Source: UBA4417 sp031550085 (lineage in GTDB: Bacteria; Bacteroidota; Bacteroidia; Bacteroidales; UBA4417). Taken from it: a DNA stretch of 64,000 nt. Of the stretch, positions 34,821-43,651 are shown piece after piece. The position numbers and the translations under genes were made by a program. The notes under the pieces are model-generated. The model was not told the DNA's origin. It worked only from the letters and a program-made list of their open reading frames with translations, and did no database searches. Position 1 is the stretch's first letter. Every line of letters starts with the position of its first letter. Location: the NCBI GenBank assembly GCA_031550085.1, contig JAVBOY010000001.1, positions 1 to 64,000 on the forward strand, in the 5' to 3' direction.

Positions 34821-37289
34821 TTACTTCCGGATCAGGGCACCCAATTCGCGCTCGAAAGTTGCGGCAAGCTTTTGCATCAGCTTATCGATTTCCGGATCGG
34901 TCAGGGTTTTGTTGCTGTCCTGAAGGATAAAACTTACAGCGTAGGATTTTTTGTTTTCGTCAATTTTATCTCCTTCGTACACGTCAAACAAACTGACGGA
35001 TCGTAAGATGTCTTTGCCCGAACGGTAAGCCAGGGCTTCAATATCCGAGAATTTTACTTCTTTATCGACAACCAGAGCCAAGTCGCGCCGGACTTCGGGA
35101 TAATGAGGGATTTCCTTGAAATGAATGGGTTCCTTGTTAAGGATCGGGAGAAGTCCTTGCCAATCCAATTCGGCATAAAATACTTCTTGTTTCAGGTCAA
35201 ATTGCTTGATCAGCGAAGCGTGAATCCTTCCAAGGCTGCACACCGGCTGGTTATTGAGCAGGAGGGTTTCGCCTTCGGCAAAAATACTGGGGTCGGCAAT
35301 TGTTGTTTTTGCTTGCCAGTAAGGAATTCCCAACTTTCTGAAAATGGCAAAAACCTGGGATTTTAAATAATAAAAATCCACTTTCTTAGCATCGGTATAC
35401 CAGCTTTCGGGTGCGATACGTCCGGTTGCGAAAATAGCCAGCATCCTCCGTTCCCGGTATCTCTTGCGGACATCCGCCGCTTCTGCTTTTCCGGGATTCA
35501 GTTTGTATGTGGTTCCGAATTCGTAGAGTTTCAGGTTGTTCATTTTGCGGTTCCGGTTGTAGGCAACCACTTCCAATCCGCTGAACAAAAGCGTTTGGCG
35601 CATCACCGACAGGTCACGGCTCAAGGGGTTCAGAATTTTTACGCTTTCTTCTTCCGGAAAAGCATCTGATTTCTCATAATACAAACTGCTTGTCAACGAG
35701 TTTGTCAGGATTTCGTTGAATCCGTTGTCACTCAAATAATCCGATACTTTGTTGATCAAAAGTTCGGTATCCGGTTTGGGTGTATAGGCCAGGGTAGAGC
35801 GTACCGAATCGCCAAAATCAATACGGTTGTAGCCGTAAATCCGCAGGATTTCTTCAATCACATCCACATCCCGGTACACATCGGATTTAAACGGCGGGAT
35901 GGCCAATGTCAGCGTATCTGCCGATTCCGAACGTATTTCGATTTCCAAGGAGGTTAAAATGCTTTTGATTACAGCCGGTTCGATGGTTTTCCCGATGAGG
36001 GTATTTACCTTTTCATAGGAAAGTTCCACCGTCTTGGGCTGTATTTTGGTGGGATATACATCCACAATTTCGGACGAAATTTTTCCTCCGGCAATTTCTT
36101 TCATCATAAGGGCCGCGCGTTTCAGGGCATAAAGGGTAATATCCGGATCGGCGCCTCTTTCGTAGCGGAAGGAAGCATCGGTTTTCAGCCCGTGGTGTTT
36201 GGAGGTTTTGCGGATATGAACGGAATCGAAATAGGCGCTTTCCAAAAAGATGTTTTTTGTTTGGGACGTAATTCCCGATTTGATTCCGCCGAAAACGCCG
36301 GCAATACACATGGGTTCTTCGGCATTGCAAATCATCAGGTCGGACGAGGTTAATTTTCGTTCCACCTGATCCAGGGTAACAAAGGGAGTTCCTTCGGCAG
36401 TTTTCCGCACAATCACCTTGTTTCCGGTAATACAGGATGCATCAAAAGCGTGTAACGGTTGTCCGGTTTCCATCAATACATAATTGGTAATGTCCACCAG
36501 GTTGTTGATGGGACGAATACCCACGGCTTTCAGGCGGTTTTGCAGCCATTCTGGCGAATCGGCAATCGTAATTCCCGAAACGGTAATTCCCGAATAGCGG
36601 GGACAAGCTTCCGGGTCCAGCACGTCTACCGAAACCGGTAAATCGTGGTTGTCGACTTTAAAATCATCGACCGGAACGCGTTGGTATTTGATTGCGGCAT
36701 CGGGGTTTTCGGAATGTTTGATAACAGCCGCCAAATCGCGGGCAACACCTAAATGCGATGCCGCATCGCCCCGGTTGGGCGTAATGGCAATTTCCAAAAC
36801 GGTATCGTTGGTTACGTTGAAATAGTTGGAAGCCGGCATTCCCACTTTGGCGGCAGCATCCAGCACCATAATTCCGGCATGCGAATCGCCCAACCCAACT
36901 TCGTCTTCGGCACAAATCATGCCTTCGCTCGGCTCGCCCCTGAGCTTTGCGGATTTGATCACAAAGGATTCCTCGCCTTTGTAAAGGGTCGTTCCTACGG
37001 TTGCCACCAGCACTTTTTGGTCTTTGGCTACATTGGGCGCACCGCAAACAATATCCAGCAAACGTTCGCCACCGACATCCACTTTGCAGCAGGTGAGTTT
37101 GTCGGCATTGGGGTGTTGGCGGGTTTCCACGACCTGGCCGATCACAATACCCCGCAAAGCGCCTTTGATGGTTTCAAATTCTTCAATCGCTTCAACCTCT
37201 AAGCCGCAATTAGTCAGCAAATGTGAAATTTCTTCCACCGAAAGCCCGGTGTTGATATAGTCTTTAAGCCAGTTACAGGAAATTTTCAT
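34821..37289 (-). CDS. pheT: Phenylalanyl-tRNA synthetase beta subunit
   Basis: 822-residue beta subunit of the alpha2-beta2 enzyme. Domain order is complete: start MKISCNWLKDYI, EMAP/tRNA-binding domain (GIVIGQVVETRQHPNADKL, about residues 40-150), B3/B4 editing domain (about 210-390, with DITNYVLMETGQPLHAFD), B5, catalytic-like core and the C-terminal FDX-ACB anticodon domain (HYPEVRRDLALVVD). The reading frame stays open 47 codons further upstream to 37430, but that extension is translated from a dispersed repeat and is spurious. pheS is not in the window. Confidence 0.95.
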   Translation of the reverse strand: MKISCNWLKDYINTGLSVEEISHLLTNCGLEVEAIEEFETIKGALRGIVIGQVVETRQHPNADKLTCCKVDVGGERLLDIVCGAPNVAKDQKVLVATVGTTLYKGEESFVIKSAKLRGEPSEGMICAEDEVGLGDSHAGIMVLDAAAKVGMPASNYFNVTNDTVLEIAITPNRGDAASHLGVARDLAAVIKHSENPDAAIKYQRVPVDDFKVDNHDLPVSVDVLDPEACPRYSGITVSGITIADSPEWLQNRLKAVGIRPINNLVDITNYVLMETGQPLHAFDASCITGNKVIVRKTAEGTPFVTLDQVERKLTSSDLMICNAEEPMCIAGVFGGIKSGITSQTKNIFLESAYFDSVHIRKTSKHHGLKTDASFRYERGADPDITLYALKRAALMMKEIAGGKISSEIVDVYPTKIQPKTVELSYEKVNTLIGKTIEPAVIKSILTSLEIEIRSESADTLTLAIPPFKSDVYRDVDVIEEILRIYGYNRIDFGDSVRSTLAYTPKPDTELLINKVSDYLSDNGFNEILTNSLTSSLYYEKSDAFPEEESVKILNPLSRDLSVMRQTLLFSGLEVVAYNRNRKMNNLKLYEFGTTYKLNPGKAEAADVRKRYRERRMLAIFATGRIAPESWYTDAKKVDFYYLKSQVFAIFRKLGIPYWQAKTTIADPSIFAEGETLLLNNQPVCSLGRIHASLIKQFDLKQEVFYAELDWQGLLPILNKEPIHFKEIPHYPEVRRDLALVVDKEVKFSDIEALAYRSGKDILRSVSLFDVYEGDKIDENKKSYAVSFILQDSNKTLTDPEIDKLMQKLAATFERELGALIRK

Positions 37290-37380
37290 CGGAACGGATT
37301 CTTTTTCTAGGATAAAAAGTGCAAAGGTAAAAAATTGAATCCTTATTTTCGCACGGCGTGAAGAGCCAAAGAATCCGAAT

Positions 37381-37472
37381 TCTGTTTTTGCAGGCAAAGC
37401 CTGTTTGTGATAAAACGGCGGCGAAAACAATTCCCCTCCTTTAAAGGGGCAGGGGGAGGCTTCACCGCCGAG
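37381..37472. repeat. 92-bp dispersed repeat, copy 1
   Basis: Contains the palindrome CAGGCAAAGCCTG and a nested hairpin: outer arms CGGCGGCGAA and TTCACCGCCG, inner arms CCCCT and AGGGG. It matches 38073-38164 at about 85 of 92 positions by eye. It lies between pheT and the next lipoprotein gene and opens a false N-terminal extension of pheT. Confidence 0.85.
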
Positions 37473-37475
37473 TTT

Positions 37476-37982
37476 TTATTGAGGCAATTCTATCGGATTA
37501 CTCCAAATAATGTCCTTTTGCTGGTTAATTTTATTTCCCAACACCGTATCAAAATCATTTACATCGGATTCATCTTTTTTTATCCAAACGAAGCCCAGTT
37601 TTAGTTCAATTCGTTCCTGCAAAAGAGAAGAATCTGCTATCCAAATAGTTTCATTATAGCTTATTTTGCTTCCCGGTTCGAGCGACTGTAAATCAGGGAG
37701 GTTCGAATCGCAACGAACAAGAGATAAACAAAACCCGGAATGATTTGAAATCCAACTATCCTGCCACGAGCAGGACATGACCCAAAAATGCACGATGGAA
37801 TCCGTATGATTTATCAAATCAATTTTAACGGAATAAGCAGTTTTGCCCGCTTCTTCCAATTTACCGGAATCAATTTTTTGGATTGAATGTACTTCCACAT
37901 AGAAATCGGTTCGCGGAACCGGCTTATTGGATGCACATTGGCAAAAAATAAAAATCACACAAAGCAATGCAAGGTTTTTCAT
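37476..37982 (-). CDS. Putative lipoprotein, unknown function
   Basis: 168-residue protein, family not recognised. Signal sequence with lipobox-like FCQCAS (Cys16). The mature part looks like a beta-sandwich (VEVHSIQKIDSGKLEEAG, WVMSCSWQDSWISN, LQSLEPGSKISYNETIWI), similar in feel to other small Bacteroidota lipoproteins. It is bracketed by two copies of the 92-bp repeat, so its immediate surroundings have been rearranged or invaded. Confidence 0.6.
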   Translation of the reverse strand: MKNLALLCVIFIFCQCASNKPVPRTDFYVEVHSIQKIDSGKLEEAGKTAYSVKIDLINHTDSIVHFWVMSCSWQDSWISNHSGFCLSLVRCDSNLPDLQSLEPGSKISYNETIWIADSSLLQERIELKLGFVWIKKDESDVNDFDTVLGNKINQQKDIIWSNPIELPQ

Positions 37983-38072
37983 GATAAATGCGAATTAAGA
38001 TAATGAGTTCCTTATTCAGCAGCAGGTTTTCCATGCGCTGTACGATTTAACCTGTTGCACCGATTCCTCCGA

Positions 38073-38164
38073 TCTGTTTTCACAGGCAAAGCCTGTTTGT
38101 GATAAAACGACGGCGAAAACAATTCCCCTCCTTTGAAGGGGCAGGGAGAGACTTCACCGCCGAA
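38073..38164. repeat. 92-bp dispersed repeat, copy 2
   Basis: Same structure as the copy at 37381 with about seven substitutions; the changes in the arms are mostly G to A. It lies directly downstream of the leucine-rich-repeat gene (minus strand). Confidence 0.85.
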
Positions 38165-38171
38165 GGTATTT

Positions 38172-38843
38172 TTACTGGGCAAAATAAATTTTTGTTCTGG
38201 GATTAAAATTAAAATAGATTTGGGTGGTATTATCGATATAAATTTCTTCCAGGCTTTGCAATTGCCGGTAAGAGGCCGGAACTTCCAGCATAATTCCGGA
38301 TTTCGCAATATTAAGCATGCGTAAAGAATGCAAGTCGCCGATTTCTTGCGGAAGGTATTCCAGGTTGTTTTTGCCAATCGACAAATACTGTAAATTTTGC
38401 AACCGGCCTATTTCAGGAGAAATTACCCGGAAATTATTATAGCCCAAATTGAGTTCAATCAAATTTCTCAATGAAAAAAATTCAGCCGGCAACTCCTTCA
38501 AATTATTGTGAGTCAGTGTTACACGAACCAGCTTTTGCAACTGCCCGATCTCGGGAGGCAATTCTTTCAACGATCCTCCGGATATGACCAAGATTTCTAA
38601 ATTCTTCAGTTGTCCTATTTCGGGAGGAAGTGTTTCAAGGTTTGTACGATAAATTTCAAGTTTTTTCAAATGAGTTAACGTACCGATTTCAGGCGGAAGG
38701 GTTTTTAAACTCTTGTCATTTTTTATTTTCAAAGAGGTGGTGCTTTGCGGATCCTTCAAAGCGGAATTTAACGGATTTTGCGTAACGCATCCGGTAAAAA
38801 TCAGCAAAACAAGAACTGGAATGAGTAGTGAATGTAGTTTCAT
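38172..38843 (-). CDS. Leucine-rich-repeat lipoprotein
   Basis: 223-residue lipoprotein (signal peptide with lipobox FTGC, Cys19) whose mature part holds about seven leucine-rich repeats of 23 residues with the pattern LPPEIGxLxxLxxLxIxxxx (for example TLPPEIGQLKNLEILVISG, ELPPEIGQLQKLVRVTLTH). This is the bacterial/plant-type LRR that forms a solenoid for protein binding. Anchoring in the outer or inner membrane is expected. The partner is unknown. Upstream (38844-39123) no gene is seen, only a degenerate repeat copy. Confidence 0.85.
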   Translation of the reverse strand: MKLHSLLIPVLVLLIFTGCVTQNPLNSALKDPQSTTSLKIKNDKSLKTLPPEIGTLTHLKKLEIYRTNLETLPPEIGQLKNLEILVISGGSLKELPPEIGQLQKLVRVTLTHNNLKELPAEFFSLRNLIELNLGYNNFRVISPEIGRLQNLQYLSIGKNNLEYLPQEIGDLHSLRMLNIAKSGIMLEVPASYRQLQSLEEIYIDNTTQIYFNFNPRTKIYFAQ

Positions 38844-38974
38844 CGGTTTATTTTTTTTGATTTCTGTATTTTTGGTTCAATCAACGTTTCTGTTGAGAAA
38901 TACAAATATAGGGATAAGGTTTTTGCGAAATTGGTTTATCCATCATTTTTTGATATTTCTGATTGATTTTTTTG

Positions 38975-39020
38975 CACTCCTCTTCTCCTTTGGAGAGGGA
39001 GGAGGATGCTTCACGCCGAG
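38975..39020. repeat. Degenerate third copy of the 92-bp repeat (right part)
   Basis: CTCCTCTTCTCCTTTGGAGA followed by GGGAGGAGG and GCTTCACGCCGAGC resembles the right half of the 92-bp element (CCCCTCC, AGGGGCAGGGGGAGG, CTTCACCGCCGAG). Weaker than the other two copies. Confidence 0.45.
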
Positions 39021-39123
39021 CTTATCCGTTTTTATTGCAATCGGTTCGGTACCGTATAACGGCTGTCGAAGCAGATTGGTAGCTTTTTTATAATCGCTTG
39101 AAAATCGTGTGTCGATTTTTATT

Positions 39124-39131
39124 TATCTTTG
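39124..39131 (+). promoter_or_regulatory. -7 element of the SPOR-domain gene
   Basis: TATCTTTG, 22 bases before the ATG at 39154, with a TTG at 39098-39100 (23-base spacer, slightly long). It rules against the in-frame start at 39109. Confidence 0.45.
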
Positions 39132-39153
39132 CAGACACGGAATCCCAAAGGTT

Positions 39154-39582
39154 ATGAAATATCTCTGTTTGCTCCTGTTCGGTTTTGCCGCTTTGCTATC
39201 TCCCCTTAAAATTTCGGCTCAGACGGAAAATCCTGAGAAACGCACGATTGATGTGATTCAGGATGAAAAAATCACCCGCCTTGAAACGGAATACAAAAAA
39301 ATAAATGCTCAAAATGCCTCGTTCGACGGATACCGCGTCCAGATTTTTTTTGATTCGGGGAACAACAGCAAACAGAGCGCCAACACCGTTTTGGCAAAGT
39401 TTACCGGCAAATATCCCAATTACAAAGGGTACGTTTCGTACAAGGAACCTTATTACCGGGTCCGGGTGGGAAATTTCCGGACGTTAAGCGAAGCCGTCAG
39501 CTTTCAAAAGAAAATTGCAGCCGATTACCCCAGCGCCTTTCCGGTGATGGATGAGTTGCGAATTGAAGATATAAACTATTAA
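39154..39582 (+). CDS. Exported SPOR-domain protein
   Basis: 142-residue protein with a signal peptide (MKYLCLLLFGFAALLSP, cleavage near SAQ-T) and a C-terminal SPOR domain (about residues 65-140: YRVQIFFDSGNNSKQS, then KEPYYRVRVGNFRTLSEAV). SPOR domains bind peptidoglycan stripped of stem peptides, usually at the division site. Here there is no other domain, so it may act as a small cell-wall-binding protein. Start set by the promoter. Confidence 0.85.
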   Translation: MKYLCLLLFGFAALLSPLKISAQTENPEKRTIDVIQDEKITRLETEYKKINAQNASFDGYRVQIFFDSGNNSKQSANTVLAKFTGKYPNYKGYVSYKEPYYRVRVGNFRTLSEAVSFQKKIAADYPSAFPVMDELRIEDINY

Positions 39583-39724
39583 TTTTCAACAACTAATTAT
39601 TTACGATTGCTGTTTTATCAGAAAATCCGAAGGGTTTATTAATAAAAAGGCTTCATTTTTAGTTCTTTTTTCGATAAAAAATTTGTAATTTAGCAAGACA
39701 AACCTCCTAATTTCAGCACTATTT

Positions 39725-40576
39725 ATGAACACAATACTCGTTGCCATTGACTTTTCAGAATGTTCCCTCAATGCATTGGCAAATGCGGTGAGCATTGCGC
39801 AGGCAGGGAATTTAAATATCCGGATGATCTGGGTGAACAATCCGGGTACAACAAAAATGACGATTTATTCCGATTCGGCAAAAGATATGGTGGCCGAAAT
39901 AACGAAAGAATTCGACCTCTTGATTGAAAAATACAGGCCCATGCTTGGGAACAACACCATCGAGTCGGTGATCCGTGAAGGCCGCGTGTACCGGGAAATA
40001 TCCGACGAGGCAAAAGAGATGGGGTGTATTTGCATTATCATGGGCGCTCATGGAGTTTCGGGTTTCGAGCATCTTTGGATCGGAAGCAATGCCAATAAAT
40101 TGATTGCCGTGGCTCCGTGTCCTGTTATTACTTTGCGCACAGGAGTTAATGCACAAAAAGCCTTGAAACGGATTCTCCTTCCGATTGACAGTACTCTCGA
40201 TACACGCCAGAAAGTTCCTTTTACGATTTATTTGGCCAAATTGTTTGATGCCGAAATTGTACTGCTGTCAATTTACGCTTCGGTTGTGAAAGGAATCCGT
40301 AACAAAGTGAATATCTACTCGCAACAGGTGATTGATTACCTTGAAGAAGAAGGGGTGAAATACGAGCATCATACGCTGGAAACAACCAATGTTACCATTG
40401 ATACGATTGCATTCGCATCCAAGCAGAACATCAATTTGATCAGCATCATGACCGAACAGGAAGTCAGTACGCGCAACATTTTGTTAGGCCCATATGCACA
40501 GCAAATGGTAAACACCTCTCCCATCGCCGTTTTAAGTATCAAGCCCAGGGATACGCTGGTTATGGATTCAAGATAG
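39725..40576 (+). CDS. Tandem universal stress protein (UspA family)
   Basis: 283-residue cytoplasmic protein with two Usp domains (about residues 1-140 and 145-280). The first has the ATP-binding signature GAHGVSGFEHLWIGSNANK (G-2-G-9-G-S/N type). The second domain lacks this motif and is probably non-nucleotide-binding. The role is in stress or starvation response; no specific partner is visible. A terminator follows. Confidence 0.9.
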   Translation: MNTILVAIDFSECSLNALANAVSIAQAGNLNIRMIWVNNPGTTKMTIYSDSAKDMVAEITKEFDLLIEKYRPMLGNNTIESVIREGRVYREISDEAKEMGCICIIMGAHGVSGFEHLWIGSNANKLIAVAPCPVITLRTGVNAQKALKRILLPIDSTLDTRQKVPFTIYLAKLFDAEIVLLSIYASVVKGIRNKVNIYSQQVIDYLEEEGVKYEHHTLETTNVTIDTIAFASKQNINLISIMTEQEVSTRNILLGPYAQQMVNTSPIAVLSIKPRDTLVMDSR

Positions 40577-40615
40577 TTTTAAGCCGTAGTTTTTTACGAT
40601 TTTCAATCCGTTAAT

Positions 40616-40645
40616 AAAAAAAGCCGACCTGAAACGTTGGCTTTT
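40616..40645 (+). terminator. Intrinsic terminator of the universal stress protein gene
   Basis: Stem AAAAAGCCGAC with GTTGGCTTTTT (one G-T pair), 7-base loop and T-run. It lies 40 bases after the stop codon. Confidence 0.75.
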
Positions 40646-40713
40646 TGTTTTCGCTGAATCTTTTCCGGAAAACACCTACCTTTGCAGCTTTATTTTTTAG
40701 TTCATTGCATTGT

Positions 40714-41667
40714 ATGATCAGCAGACGGTTTCTTAGAGTCAAAGTATTGCAAACGCTCTACTCATTCTATCAAGAAGGCCCCGGCTCCGTTTCTACCGGG
40801 GAGAAACAACTTCTATCCAGCCTGGATAAACTTAACGAACTTTACATTCAGCAGCTTTCTCTTTTGGTTGAAGTCCGGGATTTTGCCGAACGACGCATCC
40901 ACGAAAGAATGCAGAAGTATTTACCCACTCCCGAAGACCTCAATCCCAACCCTCAATTCGTCGAAAATCCGTTTATCGCCCAGATTGCCGAAAACAAAGA
41001 GTTTTTATCGCTGGTGAACCGTTACAAAATTTCGTGGGGGGACGAGTTGGATTTGGTCAAAAAGCTTTACGCACAGTTTGAGGAATTGGACGAATTTAAA
41101 TCGTATATGAATTTGGAAAATCCGACTTATAAAGATCACAAGCAGATTTCGGAGGTTTTGTTTTTTGCCGTGTTTCTGAAGTCGGAGATTCTGGAGAGTT
41201 TTTTTGAAGAAAAGAATATTTACGGGGCGGATAATTTCGACCTTTCGTTTTTAATGCTTTCGAATACGATCAAAGCGTTCAAAGCAAGTTGGGATGCCAG
41301 CCAGCCTTTGCCCGCCCTTCACGATGACGCTACGGAAGAATCGGAAAGCATGAGTTTTTTGCTCGAGTTGTACCGCCAAACGATTTTGCATGATTCGGAA
41401 TGGAGCGACCTGATTTCGCCCAAAACCAAAAACTGGGATTTTGACCGCATCGCCCTGATCGATATGATCCTGCTGAAAATGGCATTGACGGAATTGATTT
41501 ATTTCCCCTCAATTCCGGTAAAGGTTACGATGAATGAATACATCGAATTGTCAAAGCATTTCAGCACGCCCCGCAGCAAATTATTTATCAATGGGGTGCT
41601 CGACAAATTGGTGGCGGAGCTCAGCGGGACAAAAATTAAAAAGACGGGCCGGGGGTTAATGGAATGA
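40714..41667 (+). CDS. nusB: Transcription antitermination factor NusB, long Bacteroidota form
   Basis: 317-residue NusB-family protein, about twice the length of the E. coli protein. It begins MISRRFLRVKVLQTLYSFYQ, like NusB, and ends with the NusB core (FDRIALIDMILLKMALTELI, VTMNEYIELSKHFSTPRSKLFINGVLD). The middle 150 residues are an insertion typical of Bacteroidota. NusB works with NusE in rRNA antitermination. The frame opens at 40645, but the ATG at 40714 fits the family; TACCTTTG at 40677-40684 is a plausible -7 element. Confidence 0.9.
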   Translation: MISRRFLRVKVLQTLYSFYQEGPGSVSTGEKQLLSSLDKLNELYIQQLSLLVEVRDFAERRIHERMQKYLPTPEDLNPNPQFVENPFIAQIAENKEFLSLVNRYKISWGDELDLVKKLYAQFEELDEFKSYMNLENPTYKDHKQISEVLFFAVFLKSEILESFFEEKNIYGADNFDLSFLMLSNTIKAFKASWDASQPLPALHDDATEESESMSFLLELYRQTILHDSEWSDLISPKTKNWDFDRIALIDMILLKMALTELIYFPSIPVKVTMNEYIELSKHFSTPRSKLFINGVLDKLVAELSGTKIKKTGRGLME

Positions 41668-41710
41668 ACATAAAAGATGTTAGGATCGCATTCCCTGTAA
41701 TTAAATTTTC

Positions 41711-41718
41711 TACTTTTG
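41711..41718 (+). promoter_or_regulatory. -7 element of the DUF1573 gene
   Basis: TACTTTTG, 17 bases before the ATG at 41736; a good -7 match, with no clear -33 TTG. Confidence 0.4.
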
Positions 41719-41735
41719 CCTTAGATTTTTAACCA

Positions 41736-42200
41736 ATGAAAAAGACGGTTTTTTACTTAGTGATGGGCATGGTTTTGTGCTTTTTTGTTTCATGCAATCA
41801 AAAAGGCAGTGATAAGATACCGGCCAGCGTGGTAACCAATACCAATTCGGCTGAAGGAAGTACCGATGCCGGGAAACTTCCCAAAATTGTTTTTGAAAAA
41901 GATTTTCATGATTTCGGCAAACTTATTGCGGGAGAAAAGGTTTCTTACTCATTTAAATTTAAAAATACGGGAAAATCCTTGTTGGTTATTTCAGCCGTCA
42001 ATACTTCTTGTGGTTGCACGGTTTCGAATTATCCGAAACAACCTATCAAACCGGGTGAAACCAACTACATTGATGTCAGCTTCGACAGCAAAGGGACGCA
42101 CGGGTTTCAGCATAAAACGGTTACCGTAACCAGCAATACGCAACCCATGAACACGACATTGCGCATCCAGGCCAATGTAGAGAACACGCTTGATATGTAA
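41736..42200 (+). CDS. DUF1573 lipoprotein
   Basis: 154-residue lipoprotein (lipobox FVSC, Cys20) with a DUF1573 domain (about residues 50-150), an Ig-like fold common in Bacteroidota. The typical motif KDFHDFGKLIAGEKVSYSF, then NTGKSLLVISAVNTSCGCTV, is clear. Function unknown. Its order ahead of yajC is frequently seen in this phylum. Confidence 0.9.
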   Translation: MKKTVFYLVMGMVLCFFVSCNQKGSDKIPASVVTNTNSAEGSTDAGKLPKIVFEKDFHDFGKLIAGEKVSYSFKFKNTGKSLLVISAVNTSCGCTVSNYPKQPIKPGETNYIDVSFDSKGTHGFQHKTVTVTSNTQPMNTTLRIQANVENTLDM

Positions 42201-42234
42201 TCGTATATTTATTCTTTAACTTAATTTTTTTATC

Positions 42235-42576
42235 ATGAATTTTTCTTTCATTTCATTCTTACAAGCTGCTCCGGGTGGTGGGCAAGGTGGTAATATGTGG
42301 CAAACGGTTTTCTTTTTCGTTTTGTTGATCGGCGTATTTTACTTGTTTTTCATCCGGCCACAGATGAAACGTCAAAAAGAATCTCGTAAATACCGTGAAG
42401 GTCTTCAAAAGGGACAAAAAGTAATCACCATCGGCGGACTCCACGGAAAAATCGTTGAAATCCAAGAAACGACGGTTACTCTCGAGGTAGAAAACGGCGT
42501 TCGCATGCGTTTCGAAAAGTCAGCCATTGCTTCAAATTCGCAAGACCAGCTTCCGGAAAGCGGCCAGAATAACTAG
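42235..42576 (+). CDS. yajC: Preprotein translocase subunit YajC
   Basis: 113-residue inner-membrane protein associated with SecDF. One membrane helix (about residues 20-41, VFFFVLLIGVFYLFFIRPQ) is followed by the conserved KRQKESRKYREGLQKGQKVITIGGLHGKI domain; the motif FIRPQMKRQK is diagnostic. It lies 34 bases after the DUF1573 gene and ends in a strong terminator. Confidence 0.95.
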   Translation: MNFSFISFLQAAPGGGQGGNMWQTVFFFVLLIGVFYLFFIRPQMKRQKESRKYREGLQKGQKVITIGGLHGKIVEIQETTVTLEVENGVRMRFEKSAIASNSQDQLPESGQNN

Positions 42577-42595
42577 GTTCAATACAAACCCATAT

Positions 42596-42638
42596 CAGTT
42601 CCAATGTATTGAGAAATTACTTGGAACTGTTTTTTTTT
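42596..42638 (+). terminator. Intrinsic terminator of yajC
   Basis: Perfect 9-bp stem CAGTTCCAA (42596-42604) with TTGGAACTG (42621-42629), 16-base loop, followed by nine T. It lies just 6 bases before the YbbR-like start codon. Confidence 0.8.
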
Positions 42639-42643
42639 AGAAT

Positions 42644-43651
42644 ATGAACGACGCAACATTGTCTGATGTTCAGGATAATATTCCCAAAGACTGGAGGAAA
42701 AAACTTCCTCTACGCAATCGTTTGGGAATATTCTTCATTTGCGTCCTCATCTCTGCGGTGATGTGGTTTTTTATTCAATTAACCAAAGATTATACCTGGG
42801 AATTGAACTATAAAATTGATTTCACAAACATTCCGGACGGGTTGGCACTGGTTCATAAAAGTGATACGCTGATGACCGTCAGTGTGACGGCTCAGGGCTT
42901 CGATCTGCTGATGGAACGTTTTATCAGCCGGCATCAGGTGCTAAGCATCGATTTGTCGGATGTCCGTTTCCGGCAGGGGAACGAAAAATACACGGCTTAT
43001 CTGACTTCCCAACGAATCCGGGATTTGGTGAGCAATCAACTTAATTTTCAAAAAACCATTGTTTTCATCCATCCGGATACCATTTATTTCCGGTTTTCCG
43101 AGATCAGCAAAAAGCGGATTCCGGTTCGTTTGAATGTGCACTATACGTTGGCCAAGCAATTTTATTTATACGATTCCATCCTTGTTTCGCCGAAATTTAT
43201 CAATGTTTCGAGCATTCAATCGGTTTTGGACACGCTGCAATACATCGAATCGCAGCCGGTCGAATTTAAAGGATTGGATACGACGCGAACATACGCCGTC
43301 CCTTTGCGGAAAACCATATCGGAAAAGCTGATTTCCTATTCGCCGGATACGGTTTCGGTCACCATTCCCGTGCAGAAATATGTGGAAGCCAAGTTTTTGC
43401 TGGATGTCCGTTTGGGTAATGATAGCACTTCATCTCACTTGAATCCAGATAAAGTCGAGTTGACCTGCCTGGTGCCGCAAAAAGAATTGTCCAAAATCGA
43501 TGAAAGCCAATTTGTGGTTCAGGCCATCAAGCTATCGTCGAACAGCGGAAAGTCGACCCAAATGAAAGTGAATGTGGCAAAAATGCCCCCGCATGTTTAT
43601 CTGGTTTCCGTCAAGCCGGAAAATGTCGAATATACACCCGGTAAAAAATGA
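42644..43651 (+). CDS. YbbR-domain membrane protein (CdaR-like)
   Basis: 335-residue protein with a short cytoplasmic part, one membrane helix (about residues 29-46, LGIFFICVLISAVMWFFIQL) and an extracytoplasmic region with YbbR-type beta domains. The same domain is found in CdaR of Firmicutes, which regulates the c-di-AMP cyclase CdaA. No cdaA is adjacent here. It overlaps coaE by 4 bases (ATGA), indicating translational coupling. Confidence 0.8.
   Translation: MNDATLSDVQDNIPKDWRKKLPLRNRLGIFFICVLISAVMWFFIQLTKDYTWELNYKIDFTNIPDGLALVHKSDTLMTVSVTAQGFDLLMERFISRHQVLSIDLSDVRFRQGNEKYTAYLTSQRIRDLVSNQLNFQKTIVFIHPDTIYFRFSEISKKRIPVRLNVHYTLAKQFYLYDSILVSPKFINVSSIQSVLDTLQYIESQPVEFKGLDTTRTYAVPLRKTISEKLISYSPDTVSVTIPVQKYVEAKFLLDVRLGNDSTSSHLNPDKVELTCLVPQKELSKIDESQFVVQAIKLSSNSGKSTQMKVNVAKMPPHVYLVSVKPENVEYTPGKK

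Noticed and set aside
37290..37430. N-terminal extension of PheT by 47 residues
   Set aside because: The extension overlaps the 92-bp dispersed repeat and is not like any PheT; the ATG at 37289 gives the standard N-terminus.
37691..37720. GGTTCGAATCGC resembling a tRNA T-loop
   Set aside because: It lies inside a lipoprotein gene and no cloverleaf can be built around it.
38012..38377. 121-residue open frame on the minus strand
   Set aside because: Its C-terminal part is translated from the 92-bp repeat and the rest is a shadow of the LRR gene in another frame.
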